From NCBI GenBank assembly GCA_017438975.1, contig JAFRUH010000029.1, forward strand, positions 1 through 64,000: a DNA stretch of 64,000 nt, read 5' to 3'. Position numbers and translations under genes: made by a program. The stretch's first letter is position 1. Every line of letters begins with the position of its first letter. This stretch comes from Bacteroidales bacterium (GTDB lineage: Bacteria > Bacteroidota > Bacteroidia > Bacteroidales > UBA932). The notes beneath the pieces were generated by a model. It was not told where the DNA came from, ran no database searches, and saw only the letters and a program-made list of their open reading frames with translations. Below are positions 17,119 to 26,731 of this stretch, piece by piece.

Positions 17119-19530
17119 TCAGGATACCACGATCATATAAAAGGTACATGCACCGGACTTGTCGCGGCAGACGACGATAGCGTTCCCGTCCGAGCGGGCT
17201 TTAACCGCACCCGAGGAAGAAACCGACACCACCGTGGAGTCCGGATTGCCCTCCGCGTCACAGGCGAACCATTTATTGCCCGCCCGGGTCGGCAGTTTGT
17301 ATCTTTCCCCCTTCGAGAGTTCGATGGGGACGAGATGGAAGATGCGGTCGGCGCCCCGGCCGACGCGCACCATCGTTACGACGTCGTGTTTCGCTGAAAT
17401 GGACACATAGTCGAATGTCTGCTCATAGACCGTTCCGGTTTTCCTGGGCTGCAGCGGAGCGGCGTAAGGCCTGGACTTGTCGCCGGAGCCGAACAGGCGG
17501 TCGGCCGCGGTGACGACTTTGAACACATCGCCTATGGTGGATTCCATATCACGGTGATGATGCCCCGACAGGAAGAACAGTACCCGCCCGGAGGCCGCTG
17601 TTTCCGTGCCGACACTCTTCAGGGAAGGGTACTTCTCCAAGGAGAGGGGAACATGCGAAAGCACCACCGCATCCCAGCCGTCGGGAAGGGAACCCAGGGC
17701 CGTGGAGGCAATCCACCGGTGCTGCCGGTCTGAAATGCCATAGACGACCCGGCCGTCCGACACCTCTTCGGTAGAGTCCACGAAAATGTATCTGAGATGG
17801 GCCCGGGCATTGTCGACATAATAGTAATTGGCTGCAGGGTCTCCCTCGGGGGCTACCGCACCGGCACCCCGGAATCCGGACAGACAGGACGCGACCGGGA
17901 AAGTGCCCAGGATCTCGCCGGGCTTGTCTGAATGGGTGTCGGAGGTGAAATCATGGTTGCCCCGCACGGGATACAGGCCACCGTATTTCCCCATCTGAAG
18001 GAGCGACGCGTAGAAGGTTTCGATCCCGGGAGTCAGGGCATTGCCGTTGAGGGTGGCGTCGCCGCCGAAAATCACCTTCGCGGCCCCGGCATGGTCGAGA
18101 AGGTACTCGAGCATGGTGGGAGAGTTTCCGGCGTTTTCGGGATAATGGCAGTCGGTCCAGAAATAGAAGCCGTCGGCTTCATCCTTGCGGAGTTCCCGGA
18201 TCTTTTCCGCCATGTCGGACAGATACTTTCCATAGTACCCGGGCAGGGGAACATACATTCCCAGACGCTTGAGGATGTGGGTACGGAGGTCGCTCCACCG
18301 GTAGTACGGCCCGCTTACAGGAGCGAGACCGGGAATCAGGGTTTCGTTTTCGTTGCGCAGCACTTTCACGAGATCCCCGTCCTTTCCGGAGCGGTAAAAA
18401 ATCATCTGCACGTTGGAACCCATCGGGATGTACTTCCAGGATGGCCACAGGGAAGCGGCGTCGCGCGGGTCGACTTCCCTGTCATAGCCTTCTACGCCCA
18501 GGAGGCGAAGGAAAGGTCCCACCTGGCCGTCGTGGCCGAAGCGGAGGTCGGCACAGCGGCCGTTGCCCTCCAGCGCCTTGTCGGCTTCCTGGATGATATG
18601 CCGGGCTAACATAGCGGACTCGGTGTAGGTCCGTTCCACCCCTGAATCCATCGTGCCGTAGCGGGCGCAGAAGGAGAGATTCCAGGGCTGGAAAAACTCC
18701 GCACATTCGGAAGCGGTGAAGAAACGCAGCGGATCCACCCGGATGTCGAGACAACCCGCTCCGCAGGAAGCGGCGAAAAGCTGATAGGCGAGATACGCCG
18801 GATCCCGGTCAGACTGTACGACGGAACTGGGGTTCTTGAGTATCCGTGCCAGGAAACTGCCGGCAGCCGGGGTGTTGTGTATGAGGGAGTCGCGGAGGGG
18901 CCTGTAGATCGCTGACTGCCGTTTCTGTGTTTCCCCCGGAACTTTCACGGAGATATACCCGACGCCCCGGGTACGGATGTCAAGCGAAGGGGCGAACCCC
19001 TTTATCTCGTTGACAAACGAGGTCATGCTCTCCAGAGTACGGGGCACCATGGTGGAGACGGCTTGTATCCCGGGGCGGTCTTCCTGGCGGAAGACGTCCG
19101 GGACCCTCCTGCAGAGGCGCTCCGCGATCTGGCGGTGTTCCTCGTGTCCCCGGGAGGTGAGCATTCCCACATAGCCCGTGGTGGCTTCCAGGATCAGGTG
19201 CAGTTCCTTTCGGAGGGAATCTCCCTCCGGCGTGAGGTTCTTGTAAACAGCCATGGAATCCAGGAAGGGAAGGACCGCCTCGTATACCGAGGTCCCGGTC
19301 TGAAAGCGGCTTCCATGACGCCCGAAATGGCTCACGTAAAAAGGCTTGTAGCCCTCCGGAGCCGGTGTGTCATGGAACGCGGGTGCTTCATAGGGGGCAT
19401 GGCAGCCGGCCGCGCGATAACGGTTTTCCTCAAAAATCCCGGGCGTCTGCGCGGCGGCGACAAAGGACCCGATGAAAAAGATGACCGCTCCGAATAAGGG
19501 AGCGATGGTTTTTATGATCCGGTTTGACAT
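17119..19530 (-). CDS. Fusion of histidine acid phosphatase and metallophosphoesterase, with Ig-like tail
   Basis: This 803-residue exported protein has a signal peptide at about 1-28. The first half (about 35-440) is a histidine acid phosphatase of the multiple-inositol-polyphosphate-phosphatase type, with the catalytic HFGRHGSRF (RHG at 71-73) and a distal HD (333-334). The second half (about 450-700) is a complete calcineurin-like phosphoesterase: TDCH (460-462), FGGD (about 488-491), GNHD (524-527), SH (His626) and GHHH (656-659). The tail (about 720-803) is beta-rich and ends in an Ig-like strand pattern. Two unrelated phosphatase folds in one chain suggest stepwise hydrolysis of a phosphorylated substrate such as phytate, which is inference. 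The start could also be the ATG at 19554; I prefer 19530 because it gives a cleaner signal peptide. It follows pheS. Confidence 0.82.
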   Translation of the reverse strand: MSNRIIKTIAPLFGAVIFFIGSFVAAAQTPGIFEENRYRAAGCHAPYEAPAFHDTPAPEGYKPFYVSHFGRHGSRFQTGTSVYEAVLPFLDSMAVYKNLTPEGDSLRKELHLILEATTGYVGMLTSRGHEEHRQIAERLCRRVPDVFRQEDRPGIQAVSTMVPRTLESMTSFVNEIKGFAPSLDIRTRGVGYISVKVPGETQKRQSAIYRPLRDSLIHNTPAAGSFLARILKNPSSVVQSDRDPAYLAYQLFAASCGAGCLDIRVDPLRFFTASECAEFFQPWNLSFCARYGTMDSGVERTYTESAMLARHIIQEADKALEGNGRCADLRFGHDGQVGPFLRLLGVEGYDREVDPRDAASLWPSWKYIPMGSNVQMIFYRSGKDGDLVKVLRNENETLIPGLAPVSGPYYRWSDLRTHILKRLGMYVPLPGYYGKYLSDMAEKIRELRKDEADGFYFWTDCHYPENAGNSPTMLEYLLDHAGAAKVIFGGDATLNGNALTPGIETFYASLLQMGKYGGLYPVRGNHDFTSDTHSDKPGEILGTFPVASCLSGFRGAGAVAPEGDPAANYYYVDNARAHLRYIFVDSTEEVSDGRVVYGISDRQHRWIASTALGSLPDGWDAVVLSHVPLSLEKYPSLKSVGTETAASGRVLFFLSGHHHRDMESTIGDVFKVVTAADRLFGSGDKSRPYAAPLQPRKTGTVYEQTFDYVSISAKHDVVTMVRVGRGADRIFHLVPIELSKGERYKLPTRAGNKWFACDAEGNPDSTVVSVSSSGAVKARSDGNAIVVCRDKSGACTFYMIVVS

Positions 19531-19560
19531 ATCCGTTTGTAGACCGGAACGCATTTTCGG

Positions 19561-20595
19561 TTAGACTTCCGTAGCGGTTGAGAACTCGCCGAGGAAGCGG
19601 AGGTCGTTCTCGAAATAGTGACGGAGGTCGTTGACCTGCCATTTGAGCATCGCGATGCGTTCCACTCCCATTCCGAAGGCGAAACCGCTGTATTGTTTCG
19701 AATCGATGCCGCTGGCTTCGAGGACGTTCGGGTCCACCATGCCGCAGCCCATGATCTCGAGCCAGCCGGTTCCCTTGCAGATGTTGCAGCCCTTGCCCTT
19801 GCAGATGTTGCAGCTGACGTCGACCTCGGCCGACGGCTCCGTGAACGGGAAATAGGACGGGCGCATCCGGATCTCGGTGTCGGCGCCGAACATTTCGCGG
19901 GCGAACAGGAGGATCGCCTGCTTCAGGTCGGCGAAGCTGACGTTCTTGTCGATGTAGAGTCCCTCGACCTGATGGAAGATGCAGTGGGCGCGGGCGGAAA
20001 TCGCCTCGTTGCGGAAAACGCGGCCCGGGCAGATCACGCGGATCGGAAGGGACTGGGTCTCCATGGTGCGGACCTGGACCGAAGAGGTATGGGTCCTGAG
20101 GAGGAGCGGGTTCAGATGGCCGTTGGATACGAAGAAGGTGTCCTGCATCTCGCGGGCCGGGTGGTTCGGAGGGAAATTGAGAGCCTCGAAGACATGCCAG
20201 TCATCCTCGATCTCGGGACCTTCGGCGACATCGTAGCCGAACTTCCGGAAAATGTCGACGATCTGCTGGCGGACGATGGAGACGGGGTGGCGGGAACCGG
20301 TTTCGATCGGATCGCCCGGCATGGACAGGTCCTGTTTCGGCGCGGAGGCCACCTGCGTGTCGGTGATGGTGTTCTTCAGTTCTTCGATCTTGGCCGTCGC
20401 CTGCTTCTTCAGTTCATTGAGCGTCTTGCCGAACTCGCGCTTCATCTCGGCGGGAACGGTCCTGAACTCCTCGAACAGCGCCGTTACTTCCCCTTTCTTT
20501 CCGAGGAAACGGACGCGCGCCTCTTCCACTTCTTTCTGCGTGCTGCACTTGAGCTCATTGAGTTCCGCGAGAATCTTCTCTATCGTTTCTTTCAT
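19561..20595 (-). CDS. pheS: Phenylalanyl-tRNA synthetase alpha subunit
   Basis: This 344-residue class II synthetase subunit charges tRNA-Phe with phenylalanine together with PheT, which is not in this window. It has the N-terminal coiled coil that binds tRNA (about 1-85) and the catalytic core with TSSVQVRTMETQ and GRVFRNEAISARAHCIFHQV (motif 2 region). FAFGMGVERIAML is motif 3. A Cys-rich insert (CNICKGKGCNICKGTGW) precedes EIMGCGMVDPNVL, as in other Bacteroidetes enzymes, and may bind zinc. A minus-strand TATCTTTG at 20624-20617 lies 21 bases upstream. Confidence 0.96.
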   Translation of the reverse strand: MKETIEKILAELNELKCSTQKEVEEARVRFLGKKGEVTALFEEFRTVPAEMKREFGKTLNELKKQATAKIEELKNTITDTQVASAPKQDLSMPGDPIETGSRHPVSIVRQQIVDIFRKFGYDVAEGPEIEDDWHVFEALNFPPNHPAREMQDTFFVSNGHLNPLLLRTHTSSVQVRTMETQSLPIRVICPGRVFRNEAISARAHCIFHQVEGLYIDKNVSFADLKQAILLFAREMFGADTEIRMRPSYFPFTEPSAEVDVSCNICKGKGCNICKGTGWLEIMGCGMVDPNVLEASGIDSKQYSGFAFGMGVERIAMLKWQVNDLRHYFENDLRFLGEFSTATEV

Positions 20596-20616
20596 AAGGT
20601 TCCAATTTTAATCCTG

Positions 20617-20624
20617 CAAAGATA
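20617..20624 (-). promoter_or_regulatory. -7 promoter element for pheS
   Basis: TATCTTTG on the minus strand lies 21 bases before the pheS ATG at 20595, just after the stop of the upstream gene. This would give pheS its own transcript. Confidence 0.45.
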
Positions 20625-20625
20625 A

Positions 20626-21036
20626 CTATTTTTTCTCCAACTTGGCTTTCCGTTTGTCCCGGGCTTTCTTGTCCCGGGCGGCGCCGCTCTTGAGATAGCG
20701 CTCCCACTGCTCGTCCGTGAAGAACTTGTGGTAGGTATCGTAGATCTGCTCCTGCCACTTGTCGCTGACGGAGGTGTACATATCCACATTGGCCACTTTC
20801 TTCTCCTGGAGGGCCTTCATCTCGTCCTGCATGGCGTGCAGGTCGTGGACCAGGGTCGAATCGACGTAGAACTCCTGCCAGTACTCCAGCTTCAGCATGC
20901 CGGAGAGGCGCTGGACCTCCTTGTCGACGTACTCCATCAGTTGCTTTTCCAGCTCTTCCGGAGTCGGCGGCTGCTGCTGGGCGAAGGCGGAAACCGCGAC
21001 GAGAAGGGAAGTTATCATGGTCAACCAACGTTTCAT
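20626..21036 (-). CDS. Small exported helical protein
   Basis: This 136-residue protein has a signal peptide ending VSAFAQ and a mostly helical, charged body. The middle contains EYWQEFYVDSTLVHDLHAMQ and a Trp-rich segment (DKWQEQIYDTYHKFFTDEQW), and the C-terminus is lysine-rich (RDKRKAKLEKK). Similar small proteins are common in Bacteroidales, but I know no function. The basic tail could bind a polyanion. It has its own -7 motif (TATTTTTG at 21082-21075, minus strand) and precedes pheS. Confidence 0.6.
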   Translation of the reverse strand: MKRWLTMITSLLVAVSAFAQQQPPTPEELEKQLMEYVDKEVQRLSGMLKLEYWQEFYVDSTLVHDLHAMQDEMKALQEKKVANVDMYTSVSDKWQEQIYDTYHKFFTDEQWERYLKSGAARDKKARDKRKAKLEKK

Positions 21037-21049
21037 TTCAAAAAATCGT

Positions 21050-21082
21050 TAAATTTGTAAAACGTAAAACCGGACAAAAATA
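21050..21082. promoter_or_regulatory. Divergent promoter pair
   Basis: TAAATTTG at 21050-21057 (plus strand) precedes the C69 peptidase. TATTTTTG at 21082-21075 (minus strand) precedes the small exported protein. The two overlap in the 60-base gap between the genes. Confidence 0.45.
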
Positions 21083-21096
21083 GTCAAATAATATCA

Positions 21097-22863
21097 ATGT
21101 TCAAAACGATGAGAAACAACCTTCTCGCCGCCGCTGCGGCCCTTGTTCTGGGCCTCGCCGCATCCCTTGACAGCAAAGCCTGTACCAACGTAATCATTTC
21201 AAAAGGCGCCAGCGCCGACGGGACCGTCATGGTCTCGTACGCCGCCGATTCCCATTACCTTTTCGGGGAACTGTATTTCCATCCCGCGGCAGACTGGGCT
21301 CCGGGGAGCCTCCTGAAGGTGTACGACTGGGATTCCAACCGGTATCTGGGCGAGATTCCCCAGGTCGCCCATACCTTCCGGACGATCGGAAACATGAACG
21401 AGCGCCAGCTCATCATCGGGGAGACGACATGGGGCGGCCGGCCTGAGCTCGAAGACAAGAACGGCGGGATCGACTACGGGTCCCTGATCTACATCACCCT
21501 GCAGCGGGCCTCGACCGCCCGGGAGGCGATCGCGACCATCGTCGCCCTTGCCAACGAACACGGCTATGCCTCCGAAGGGGAGACCTTCTCCATCGCGGAC
21601 AAGAACGAAGCCTGGGTCATGGACCTGGTCGGAAAGGGTCCGGAGGACAAGGGCATCGTCTGGGTCGCCCGGCGCCTCCCGGAGGGGGCGATCTGCGCCC
21701 ATGCCAACCAGGCCCGCATCGGTACCTTCCCCCTCGATGATCCCGAGAACTGCCTGTACGCTCCCGACGTGGTTTCGGTCGCCCGCAAGATGGGATGGTT
21801 CGACGGAGAAGACAAGGACTTCAATTTCGCCCGCACCTACTGCCCGCCCGATTTCGGAACGGTCCGCGGCTGCGACGCCCGCGCCTGGAGCGCTTTCAAC
21901 ATCCTCGGTGAAGGGGAGTTCACCTGGGTCGACGACGAGGGGAAATCCCATACGGAACCGGCTTCCGCCTATCTCGATTATGCGATGGGCTATGACCTCG
22001 AAGGGTCCATGCCGCTTTTCATCTTCCCGAAGAAGAAGGTGACCCCCAAGGCCGTCGCCGACGTGATGCGGGACCATTATGAAGGCACCCCCATGGACAT
22101 GACCCAAGACATCGGAGCGGGCGGGAACGCCCTTCCGTACCGCTGGCGCCCGATGGGTTTCGAGGTGGACGGGAAAAAGTATATCAACGAGCGCGCGATC
22201 GCGACCCAGCAGACCGGATTCTGGTTTGTCGGCCAGGCCCGGAGTGCCTTCCCGGACGAGATCGGAGGCATTTTCTGGTTCGGAACCGACGATGCTGCAA
22301 CTTCTTACGTGACCCCGATCTATACTTCGACGACCGAGGTCCCGGAGTGCTTCCGCGAAGGGAACGGCGACCTGCTGCACTACTCGCCGACCGCATCGTT
22401 CTGGATGAACAACCGCATCGCCAACGCCTGCTACAAGATGTACAACATCATGGCTCCGACCGTCCGAAGCGCCATCGATGCCTTCGAGAACGACCAGATG
22501 GAGGTTGCCACGCGGAAGGCGGACGAAGAGGCGATGGCCCTGTACAATGCCGCCATGGCTCGTCCGAAGAAGGTCCAGCGTGCCCTCAGGAGAGGAAAGG
22601 ATCCCTTCAAGAAAGTCACCCGTTTCCTGACGGACTATACCGTCCGGACCGCCCAGGACCAGTTCGCGGCCTGGACCTCCCTCGAGGAGCTCCTTCTCAT
22701 CAAATACATCGACGGCAATGTCAAGGACCAGGAGGCAGACGGAACGTTCAGGCATTCCGAGCATTCCGATAAAATCCCTTCCAAGATTGCCTGGCCGGGC
22801 TACACGGATCTCTGGAAAGCGACCGTCGCCCGTGATCACGGCAAGGTCATCGAGGAAAGATGA
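21097..22863 (+). CDS. Exported C69-family dipeptidase
   Basis: This 588-residue peptidase has an N-terminal nucleophile fold. A signal peptide (about 1-28) ends SKA, and Cys29 in ACTNVIISKGASADG becomes the N-terminal nucleophile after cleavage, as in PepD/U34 dipeptidases. Conserved blocks include SIADKNEAWVMDLVGKGPED and GAICAHANQARIG. It probably degrades small peptides in the periplasm. The ATG at 21109 would shorten the signal by four residues; both starts are acceptable. Its stop overlaps the next start as ATGA, so the downstream broken gene was translationally coupled to it. Confidence 0.9.
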   Translation: MFKTMRNNLLAAAAALVLGLAASLDSKACTNVIISKGASADGTVMVSYAADSHYLFGELYFHPAADWAPGSLLKVYDWDSNRYLGEIPQVAHTFRTIGNMNERQLIIGETTWGGRPELEDKNGGIDYGSLIYITLQRASTAREAIATIVALANEHGYASEGETFSIADKNEAWVMDLVGKGPEDKGIVWVARRLPEGAICAHANQARIGTFPLDDPENCLYAPDVVSVARKMGWFDGEDKDFNFARTYCPPDFGTVRGCDARAWSAFNILGEGEFTWVDDEGKSHTEPASAYLDYAMGYDLEGSMPLFIFPKKKVTPKAVADVMRDHYEGTPMDMTQDIGAGGNALPYRWRPMGFEVDGKKYINERAIATQQTGFWFVGQARSAFPDEIGGIFWFGTDDAATSYVTPIYTSTTEVPECFREGNGDLLHYSPTASFWMNNRIANACYKMYNIMAPTVRSAIDAFENDQMEVATRKADEEAMALYNAAMARPKKVQRALRRGKDPFKKVTRFLTDYTVRTAQDQFAAWTSLEELLLIKYIDGNVKDQEADGTFRHSEHSDKIPSKIAWPGYTDLWKATVARDHGKVIEER

Positions 22864-24043
22864 GAAAGATCCTCGCCGTAATCCTCTTTCTCGCGCTCTC
22901 GCTCTTTGCGGCAGGCGCGGGAAGGACTTACTATGTCAGCGGTACGGGGGATGACCGGAACGACGGCCTTTCTCCGGAGACGGCGTGGAAGAGTCTGGCC
23001 AAGGTGAACGGAGCGGCTCTCAGGCCCGGAGACCGGGTCCTCTTCCGCTGCGGAGATGTCTTCCGCGGTCAATTGAGACCCTCGTCGGGGGAAATCTCCG
23101 CCCCGGTCGGTTACGGCAGCTACGGAGAAGGAATCAAGCCGGTCATACAGCCGTCCGTTGACGCCGGAGCCGCTTCCCGCTGGGAGAAAGTCGGGAAAAA
23201 GCTCTGGCGATGCGTCCTGCCTTCCGAGACGGAAATTGGCAACATCATTTTCAACGGCGGGGATGCAGGAATGTTACCTATGAGGGTCTGTGGCTCAGGT
23301 TCGGAGCCGCCCACGGGATCGGCGGCGGCAATGTCCGGGGCATCACCGTCCGGAACTGCGACATCTGCTGGATAGGAGGGAGCACCAATTATATCGATAA
23401 TGAAGGGCGCAGCGTGCGCTATGGAAACGGGATCGAGTTCTGGGGCGGAGCGGAAGACGTGCTTGTCGAGAATTGCCGGGTCTGGGAGTGCTGGGACGCC
23501 GGCCTGACGAACCAGTCCAGCGTCCCCGGCGCCGTCCAGCGGAATATCGTCTTCCGGGGGAATGAAGTATGGAATTGCGAATACTCCTATGAGTATTGGC
23601 AGCAGGGAGACGGAGCCGTAACGGAGAATGTGATTTTTGAGAACAACGTCTGCCGGGATGCAGGGAAGGGCTGGGGGCATCTCCAGCGCTGGAATCCGAA
23701 TGCGGCCCACCTGATGTTCTATGACACGACGGCGAAGACGGACGGATTCGTGATCCGCGGCAACCGTTTCGAGAATACCGAGAACTGCGGCATACGCCTG
23801 TTCAATGCCTGGTATGCCTCCATTACCATGGAAGATAATGTGTGGATCGTTCCGGGCCATATCCTCTGCCGCTATCACGCCCGGCCGACCGACGGCCTGG
23901 TGTACAAATATCCGGACCGTCTCGATGTGATCCACAAGGACAGCAGGAGGGAAATCGAATCCCAGACAATTGAAAAGCCCCTCGTCCTGAAGGGCAGGGG
24001 GGCTCTCGGTAAGTTCCGGAAAAAATTCGGTTTTGAGCGTTAG
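22860..24043 (+). pseudogene. Right-handed beta-helix protein, frameshifted with probable internal deletion
   Basis: Two frames together encode one protein. 22860-about 23270 encodes a signal peptide and the N-terminal region (TYYVSGTGDDRNDGLSPETA, then ALRPGDRVLFRCGDVFRG, ending near GNIIFNGGDAG). From about 23262 to 24043 the next frame continues with RNVTYEGLWLRFGAAHGI, then GNGIEFWGGAEDVLVENC and EYSYEYWQQGDGAVTENV, a parallel beta-helix of the type seen in polysaccharide-active or surface proteins. Relatives I remember have several dozen residues between the two parts. The junction therefore looks like a deletion with a frame change, not one lost base. The first frame ends at 23375. A sequencing error cannot be excluded. 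Function of the intact protein is unknown. Confidence 0.7.
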
Positions 24044-24045
24044 GA

Positions 24046-26205
24046 TCAGTTTTTCAGCAGGACTTCGCCGCCGGCTGCGTCGACCGTGATGGTCGAATCG
24101 CGGCGGACGCTTCCGTCCAGGATCGCCTTGGCGAGCCGGTTGACGAGCTCCCGCTGCATCAGCCGTTTGATCGGCCGCGCGCCGTAGGCCGGATCATACC
24201 CATGCTCGACCATATGGTCCTCGAAGGCAGGGGTGAAGGTGACCGTTATTCCGTTGTCGGACAGTTTCTTCTGCAGATCTTCCATCTGGATATGGAGGAT
24301 GTCGCGGATGTCCGCCTTCGTCAGCGGGTCGAACATGATGATCTCGTCGATCCGGTTGAGGAATTCCGGACGTACGGTCTGCTTGAGAACGTCCGTGACC
24401 CGGTCGCGGCACTCGTCGAGGAGTTCCCTCCGGCGGGCGAGGGCCTGGAGGTCGACCCCGGTCACTTCCGGAAGCCGTTCCATATAGCTTTGGATGATGT
24501 CCGCTCCTGCGTTCGAGGTCATGATCAGGATCGTATTCTTGAAGTCCACGGTCCGGCCCTTGTTGTCGGTCAGACGGCCGTCGTCGAGCACCTGCAGGAG
24601 GACGTTGAAGACATCCGGATGGGCCTTCTCGATTTCATCGAGGAGGACGACGGAATACGGTTTCCGCCGCACGGCCTCAGTGAGCTGTCCGCCTTCGTCA
24701 TATCCCACATATCCCGGAGGGGCGCCTACGAGCCGGGAGACGGTATGCCGCTCCTGGTATTCGCTCATATCGATCCGGGTGATCATGTTCTCGTCGTTGA
24801 AGAGGAATTCCGCCAAGGCCTTCGCCAGTTCGGTCTTGCCGACGCCGGTCGTGCCCATGAAAAGGAACGATCCGATCGGCCGTTTCTCGTTGGAAAGGCC
24901 TGCCCGGTTGCGTCGTACGGCGTCCGAAACGGCCCGGATGGCCGTATCCTGGCCGACGACCCGCTTGTGGAGCTCGGTCTCCATCCGCAAGAGCTTTTCC
25001 TTCTCGCTTTCCAGCATGCGCCGAACCGGGATTCCGGTCCATTTCGCGACGACTTCGGCGATGTCTTCGGGGGTAACCGCTTCCGTAATGATCGGATGTT
25101 CGATGGCGGAAGCCTTGGCGGAGAGTTCGTCGATGGTCTTCTGGGCCGCGGCGATCTTGCCGTAACGCAGTTCAGCGACCTTCCCGTAGTCGCCTGCGCG
25201 CTCGGCCGCCTGCGCCTCGATCTTATAGTCGTCGATCTGCTGGCGGGCGTTCTGCAGGCCGCTCAGGATCTCCTTTTCATCGTTCCAGCGCCGCATCAGC
25301 TGCTCCCGCTCGGCGGTTGCTTCCGCGAGTTCCGCGTCGATCTTCTCCATCTTCAGGGAAACGCCTTCGCGCTTGATGGCTTCTTTCTCGATTTCCAGCT
25401 GGCGGATCCGGCTGTTGAGATCGTCGATCGGTTCCGGAACGGAGTTCATCTCCAGCCGGAGCTTGGAGGCAGCCTCGTCGACAAGGTCGATGGCCTTGTC
25501 CGGGAGGAACCGGTTCGTGATGTACCGGTGGGACAGGTTCACCGCCGCGATAAGGGCGTCGTCCTCGATCCGGACCTTGTGGTGATTCTCGTATTTTTCC
25601 TTCAGTCCCCGGAGGATCGAGATGGATTCCGCGGTGGACGGTTCATCGACCATGACCATCTGGAATCGGCGTTCCAGGGCTTTGTCGGTCTCGAAGTATT
25701 TCTGGTATTCGTCGAGGGTCGTCGAGCCGATTGTCCGGAGTTCGCCCCTTGCGAGGGCAGGCTTCAGGATGTTCGACGCGTCCATCGCACCTGAGGTGCG
25801 TCCGGCGCCGACGAGGGTATGGATCTCATCGATGAATAGGATGATTTCCCCTTGGGAATCAACGACTTCCTTGACGACACCCTTGAGCCGTTCCTCGAAT
25901 TCGCCCTGATATTTCGCGCCGGCGATCAAGGCGCCCATGTCCAGGGAGTAGACCGTCTTCGACTTCAGGTTTTCGGGGACCTGGCCGTTGACGATTTTCT
26001 GGGCGATCCCTTCCGAGATCGCGGTTTTTCCGACACCCGGTTCGCCGACGAGGATCGGGTTGTTCTTCGTCCTCCGGGAGAGGATCTGCAGCACCCGGCG
26101 GATTTCGTCGTCCCGGCCGATGACCGGGTCGAGTTTTCCGTGTGAGGCCTGTTCGTTGAGGTTGATGGCAAATCTGCCGAGGAATGAATTGTTATTGTCC
26201 GTCAT
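24046..26205 (-). CDS. clpB: ClpB-type AAA+ disaggregase lacking the N-terminal domain
   Basis: This 719-residue chaperone carries both AAA+ modules. The first Walker A GEPGVGKT is at 54-61, with the pore loop [18 protein letters not shown] and the arginine-finger region LERRFQ. The coiled-coil middle domain spans about 270-390. The second module has [23 protein letters not shown] and the sensor TSNAG. It solubilises protein aggregates with DnaK. Full ClpB is near 860 residues. This protein begins directly at [14 protein letters not shown] with no Clp N-domain, and the upstream neighbour is secG, so the domain is not encoded separately nearby. A ribosome site AAGGAG lies 9 bases before the ATG and supports this start. 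Confidence 0.9.
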   Translation of the reverse strand: MTDNNNSFLGRFAINLNEQASHGKLDPVIGRDDEIRRVLQILSRRTKNNPILVGEPGVGKTAISEGIAQKIVNGQVPENLKSKTVYSLDMGALIAGAKYQGEFEERLKGVVKEVVDSQGEIILFIDEIHTLVGAGRTSGAMDASNILKPALARGELRTIGSTTLDEYQKYFETDKALERRFQMVMVDEPSTAESISILRGLKEKYENHHKVRIEDDALIAAVNLSHRYITNRFLPDKAIDLVDEAASKLRLEMNSVPEPIDDLNSRIRQLEIEKEAIKREGVSLKMEKIDAELAEATAEREQLMRRWNDEKEILSGLQNARQQIDDYKIEAQAAERAGDYGKVAELRYGKIAAAQKTIDELSAKASAIEHPIITEAVTPEDIAEVVAKWTGIPVRRMLESEKEKLLRMETELHKRVVGQDTAIRAVSDAVRRNRAGLSNEKRPIGSFLFMGTTGVGKTELAKALAEFLFNDENMITRIDMSEYQERHTVSRLVGAPPGYVGYDEGGQLTEAVRRKPYSVVLLDEIEKAHPDVFNVLLQVLDDGRLTDNKGRTVDFKNTILIMTSNAGADIIQSYMERLPEVTGVDLQALARRRELLDECRDRVTDVLKQTVRPEFLNRIDEIIMFDPLTKADIRDILHIQMEDLQKKLSDNGITVTFTPAFEDHMVEHGYDPAYGARPIKRLMQRELVNRLAKAILDGSVRRDSTITVDAAGGEVLLKN

Positions 26206-26263
26206 AGTTTTTATCTCCTTTTTGCCCTTGCCGGACAGGCGTGCCGCATATATAAGAGGGAAC

Positions 26264-26337
26264 AGCCGTCTGCCCGAGGGGGCAAACGGCTATCATCAAA
26301 TCGTATTCCGTTATCTTTTTACTGACAAATTGTCAGT
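26264..26337. promoter_or_regulatory. Two inverted repeats in the clpB leader
   Basis: The 148-base gap between secG and clpB holds a 12-base stem (26264-26275 with 26280-26291, one mismatch, loop GAGG). It also holds a perfect ACTGACA/TGTCAGT palindrome with a 3-base centre (26321-26337). Neither has a T-run on the minus strand, so a simple terminator is unlikely. The second resembles an operator for a dimeric repressor; the first could be a leader hairpin of clpB. No promoter motif is certain here. Confidence 0.4.
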
Positions 26338-26353
26338 GAGACGGTTTCGTGCG

Positions 26354-26725
26354 CTACTGCTCGGGAGCGGGAGCGGGTGCCGGCTGGGTCGGGTCGACCT
26401 GCGGAACACCGGTCGGGAAAGCGGGAGCTTCGTCGGCGGCCGGCTGGTTGAGGATTTCCGTGGAGACGGCGTCCTGCGCGGCGTTGTCCGAGAAGTGCTT
26501 CAGGGTCAGGGAGCTGGCGACGGAAAGGATGAGGATGACGGCGACGAGGGTCCAGGTGGCTTTCTCCAGGGAGGAAGCGGCCTGACGTACGCCGAGAGCC
26601 TGGTTGGCGGCCGTGAAGTTGGTTGCAAGACCTCCGTCCTTGCCGTTCTGGAGAAGGACGACAATCGTGAGGAGCACCGCTGCGAGAACGATGAGGACCA
26701 CCAGGATAGTAAATGCTAATTTCAT
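26354..26725 (-). CDS. secG: Preprotein translocase subunit SecG
   Basis: This 123-residue membrane protein has two helices (about 3-24 and 58-78) separated by the conserved LLQNGKDGGLATNF segment and GVRQAASSLEKATW. It is the small accessory subunit of the SecYEG translocon. The C-terminal tail is long, acidic and Pro/Ala-rich (PAPAPAPEQ), typical of Bacteroidetes SecG. It follows the 197-residue gene by 6 bases in the lptE operon. Confidence 0.92.
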   Translation of the reverse strand: MKLAFTILVVLIVLAAVLLTIVVLLQNGKDGGLATNFTAANQALGVRQAASSLEKATWTLVAVILILSVASSLTLKHFSDNAAQDAVSTEILNQPAADEAPAFPTGVPQVDPTQPAPAPAPEQ

Positions 26726-26731
26726 ATTTTT

